From Hydrogenophaga sp. (GTDB lineage Bacteria; Pseudomonadota; Gammaproteobacteria; Burkholderiales; Burkholderiaceae_C), in the NCBI RefSeq assembly GCF_026125785.1, contig NZ_JAHCKL010000018.1:1-64000 (forward strand): a DNA stretch of 64,000 nucleotides. Direction: 5' to 3'. The notes under the pieces are model-generated. The model was not told the DNA's origin and did not search any database. It saw nothing but the letters and a program-made list of their open reading frames with translations. This document shows positions 61,897 through 64,000 of the stretch, one piece after another. The translations under genes and the position numbers were made by a program. Every line of letters starts with the position of its first letter. The first letter of the stretch is position 1.

Positions 61897-62312
61897 GCCT
61901 GCGGCCCGCGCTCACGCTGGCGTTGGCCACCCTGCTCTGGCTGGGTGGTTGCGCCACGCGTGCGCCGGACCTGCCTTCACTGCCGCCGGACGCGCCGCAG
62001 CCGACGGGCACCGTGGGCGTCGATGAGATCCAGCGCGGGCTGGCATCCTGGTATGGCGAGACCTTTCATGGGCGGCGCACCGCGAGCGGCGAGGTCTTTG
62101 ACATGAACGACTTCACCGCCGCGCACAACTCGCTGCCATTTGGCACGCAGGTCCGCGTGCGCCACGCCACCACCGGCCAGGAGGTGGTGGTGCGCATCAA
62201 TGACCGGGGGCCGCATGTGCGCGGGCGCATCATCGACCTGAGCCGGGCGGCCGCGGCTTCCATCGGCGTGGTGCAAGCTGGCGTGGCGCCGGTGGTGTTG
62301 CTGCGCGATTGA
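61893..62312 (+). CDS. rlpA: RlpA-like septal ring lipoprotein
   Basis: A 139-residue lipoprotein. The lipobox LGGC has its cysteine at residue 20, and the DPBB domain begins with GLASWYGETFHGRRTASGE, with ITDRGP-like VVRINDRGPHVRGRIIDLS later. Full RlpA proteins have a C-terminal SPOR domain; none is present, so this is the short form. It starts inside the metF stop (ATGA). Confidence 0.88.
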   Translation: MSLRPALTLALATLLWLGGCATRAPDLPSLPPDAPQPTGTVGVDEIQRGLASWYGETFHGRRTASGEVFDMNDFTAAHNSLPFGTQVRVRHATTGQEVVVRINDRGPHVRGRIIDLSRAAAASIGVVQAGVAPVVLLRD

Positions 62313-62329
62313 TGCAGAGCCTTCGCGGG

Positions 62330-62343
62330 TTGACCTGCGTCAA
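62330..62343. promoter_or_regulatory. FNR/ANR-type box, distal
   Basis: TTGACCTGCGTCAA fits the TTGAT-N4-ATCAA type site with GC variation (TTGAC...GTCAA). It is 49 bp from the proximal box upstream of ompW and lies 18 bases after the rlpA stop. Confidence 0.6.
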
Positions 62344-62378
62344 AGGCCCTTGATCCTGCAGACGGGTTCTGCAGCCGC

Positions 62379-62420
62379 TTGACCTGGGTCAACGCCCTCG
62401 TGTCGCACGGCACCTGTAAT
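62379..62420 (+). promoter_or_regulatory. FNR/ANR-type box and promoter of ompW
   Basis: TTGACCTGGGTCAA (62379-62392) is a second box. TGTAAT at 62415-62420 fits a -10, which predicts a start at about 62427; the box is then centred near -41.5, the classic class II position. That fit supports control by an FNR-type oxygen sensor, and E. coli ompW is known to be FNR-regulated. Confidence 0.68.
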
Positions 62421-62462
62421 GGTCGCGGGAATCTTCCCGTTTCTGGTTGTCAGACGATCATC

Positions 62463-63071
62463 ATGAAAAAACCTCTCATCGCCATCGTTGCCGTGGCATC
62501 GCTCTGTGTGGCGGCCTCGGGTGCCGCCCATGCGCAGGACTTCAAGGAGGGCACGCTGCTGGTGCGCGCCCGTGCGGTGCACCTGGACAGTGCCAACAAG
62601 GACAGCACCGGACTGGGGCTGGCCATCAACAACAAGACCTTGCCCGAGGTCGACTTCAGCTACTTCTTCAACCGCAACATCGCGGCCGAGCTGATCCTCA
62701 CCGTGCCGCAGAAGCAGACACTGAGCTCCAATGGCGTCGACATCGGCAGCCTGCGGCATCTGCCGCCGACGCTGACGTTGCAGTACCACTTCGACACCGC
62801 GTACGGCATCAAGCCTTACCTGGGCGCGGGCATCAACTACACGCGCTTCAGTTCGGTGAACGTGCTCGGTGGCGCGGCCGACGTGAAGCGCAACAGCTTC
62901 GGCCCGGCGTTGCAGGTGGGCGTGGACATTCCGCTGGCCGACAAGCTCTACCTGAACGTCGATCTGAAAAAGGTCTTCATTCAGACCGACGTCAGTGCCG
63001 GTGGCACCCAGCTGGGTACCTTCAAGGTCGATCCTTTGCTGCTGAGCGTGGGCCTGGGTTGGCGCTTCTGA
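62463..63071 (+). CDS. ompW: OmpW family outer membrane protein
   Basis: A 202-residue outer-membrane beta-barrel. A signal peptide is cut near AHA at residue 24; eight alternating beta-strand segments follow, ending in the C-terminal aromatic residue Phe (GLGWRF). The internal LPPTLTLQYHF and KPYLGAGINYT segments match the family. OmpW proteins make a narrow hydrophobic channel. Two FNR-type boxes lie upstream. Confidence 0.95.
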   Translation: MKKPLIAIVAVASLCVAASGAAHAQDFKEGTLLVRARAVHLDSANKDSTGLGLAINNKTLPEVDFSYFFNRNIAAELILTVPQKQTLSSNGVDIGSLRHLPPTLTLQYHFDTAYGIKPYLGAGINYTRFSSVNVLGGAADVKRNSFGPALQVGVDIPLADKLYLNVDLKKVFIQTDVSAGGTQLGTFKVDPLLLSVGLGWRF

Positions 63072-63084
63072 GCACGGGGCTGCA

Positions 63085-64000
63085 TCAGCGCTCGTCGTAG
63101 CTCACCACCACATGGTCGCTGGTGGGTCTGGCCTGGCAGCTCAGCACGAAACCCTGGCTGGTTTCCCAGGGTTCCAGCGTGAAGTTCTTGTCCATGGCCA
63201 CCGAGCCCTCCAGCACCTTGGCGCGGCAGGTGCAGCACACACCGCCCCGGCACGACCAGGGCAGGTCCAGGCCGGCGTCCAGCGCCACGTCCAGCACACG
63301 TTCGTCGCGGCCCATGCGCAACGCATGCGGCTTGCCGTCGAGCACCACGGTCAGCGCCACTTTGCCGGAAGTGGAGAGCGCCGGGTGGCCGAGTTGCACA
63401 CGCTCGCGCTGGGCACGTGGCAACGCCTCCAGCGTGGGCGACGTGAAGCGCTCGGCATGGATGCGTTCTGGCTTCAGGCCGGCGCCCAGCAAGGCCGCCT
63501 CGGTGGCTTCGATCATGGCCTCGGGGCCGCAGACAAAGACTTCGTCCATGCTGGCCACGGGCAGCAGGGCACCGACGATGGCGCGCACCTTGTCGCCGTC
63601 GATGCGGCCTTCGAGCAGGGGCACTTCCTGCGCCTGGCGCGACAGGATGTGAATCAGGGTCAGCCGGTCGCGGAAGCGGTCCTTGAGGTCCTGCAGGGCT
63701 TCGTTGAACATCACGCTGGCCATGCGGCGGTTGCCATAGACCAGCGTGAACTTGGCGGTGGGCGACTCCTCCAGCGTGCTGGTCATGATGGAGAGAATGG
63801 GGGTGATGCCCGAGCCGGCCGCGAAACCCACGCGGTGCAGGGCGCGCGGCCGGTGCACGGTGAAGCGGCCGTCCGGTGGCATGGCCTGCAGGGTGTCGCC
63901 GGCCTTGAGCGTGCCCGCGGCCCAGTTGCTGAAGACGCCGCCCTCCACCGGCCGTATGCCCAGCGTGAGTTCGCCCCGCGTGGTGTAGAGGCTGCGGGCG
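63085..64000 (-). CDS. paaE: PaaE-like ferredoxin reductase (5' end outside window)
   Basis: A partial reductase that runs off the right edge; its N-terminus is missing. The FAD/NAD module has the GSGITPILSIMTSTL nucleotide-binding motif, and the C-terminus carries a plant-type 2Fe-2S cluster (SCRGGVCCTCRAKV). This domain order matches PaaE, the electron donor of phenylacetyl-CoA epoxidase, but phenol and other hydroxylase reductases are alternatives. It is convergent with ompW, 13 bases away. Other paa genes would be expected further right. Confidence 0.82.
   Translation of the reverse strand, partial: ARSLYTTRGELTLGIRPVEGGVFSNWAAGTLKAGDTLQAMPPDGRFTVHRPRALHRVGFAAGSGITPILSIMTSTLEESPTAKFTLVYGNRRMASVMFNEALQDLKDRFRDRLTLIHILSRQAQEVPLLEGRIDGDKVRAIVGALLPVASMDEVFVCGPEAMIEATEAALLGAGLKPERIHAERFTSPTLEALPRAQRERVQLGHPALSTSGKVALTVVLDGKPHALRMGRDERVLDVALDAGLDLPWSCRGGVCCTCRAKVLEGSVAMDKNFTLEPWETSQGFVLSCQARPTSDHVVVSYDER

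Overview
GC-rich chromosomal DNA, most likely from a beta-proteobacterium of the Burkholderiales (Comamonadaceae, Hydrogenophaga-like). Support: a leucine (liu) catabolic cluster under a LiuR-type MerR regulator, glyQ-glyS followed by gmhB and plsC, an ahcY-tlyA-metF block behind an SAH riboswitch, a double-length UvrA, and many GC-rich REP-like repeats. The genus is an inference. No rRNA, tRNA, phage, IS transposase or CRISPR array was seen. Coding density is very high and no gene-free stretch exceeds about 270 bases.

Left third (1-21,000): MBL hydrolase and fadD-type ligase; a FFLEELY-motif protein divergent from a membrane-anchored lipase; tyrosine catabolism (phhA, hppD) with a divergent Lrp-type regulator; a GNAT enzyme; envelope and translation genes (corC, lnt, glyQ, glyS, gmhB, plsC, a YgjP-like metalloprotease, a DUF3857/transglutaminase/TPR protein); an MBL protein; then liuR and a DUF1304 membrane protein.

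Middle (21,000-44,600): acyl-CoA and leucine catabolism in two blocks. Block one holds a PaaI thioesterase and liuA behind a perfect 22-bp LiuR-type palindrome, then a beta-carbonic anhydrase, a thiolase and an acyl-CoA dehydrogenase. Block two holds acyl-CoA synthetase, liuB, a second acyl-CoA dehydrogenase, liuC, a DUF4126 membrane protein, liuD, a GhrA-type reductase and, after a DUF985 gene, liuE. Together they take isovaleryl-CoA to acetoacetate plus acetyl-CoA. Between the blocks lie trkA-trkH, a GST, a rhodanese-YchJ-HAD operon and an AraC regulator. A LysE exporter closes the region.

Right third (44,600-64,000): a compact two-gene unit (winged-helix-like protein plus AbiEii-like nucleotidyltransferase) behind a perfect 52-bp palindrome and a second operator copy, which is the best candidate for an undescribed regulated toxin-antitoxin-like system. 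Then come ybaK-like, DUF1289, DsbA-like isomerase and usp genes, a 71-bp perfect inverted repeat, an orphan LivK-type binding protein, a 2113-residue tandem UvrA with two REP-derived repeat arrays translated in frame, a Cys-cluster protein, an MFS/HAD operon, the riboswitch-ahcY-tlyA-metF-rlpA group, an ompW gene behind two FNR-type boxes, and a truncated paaE-like reductase at the right edge.
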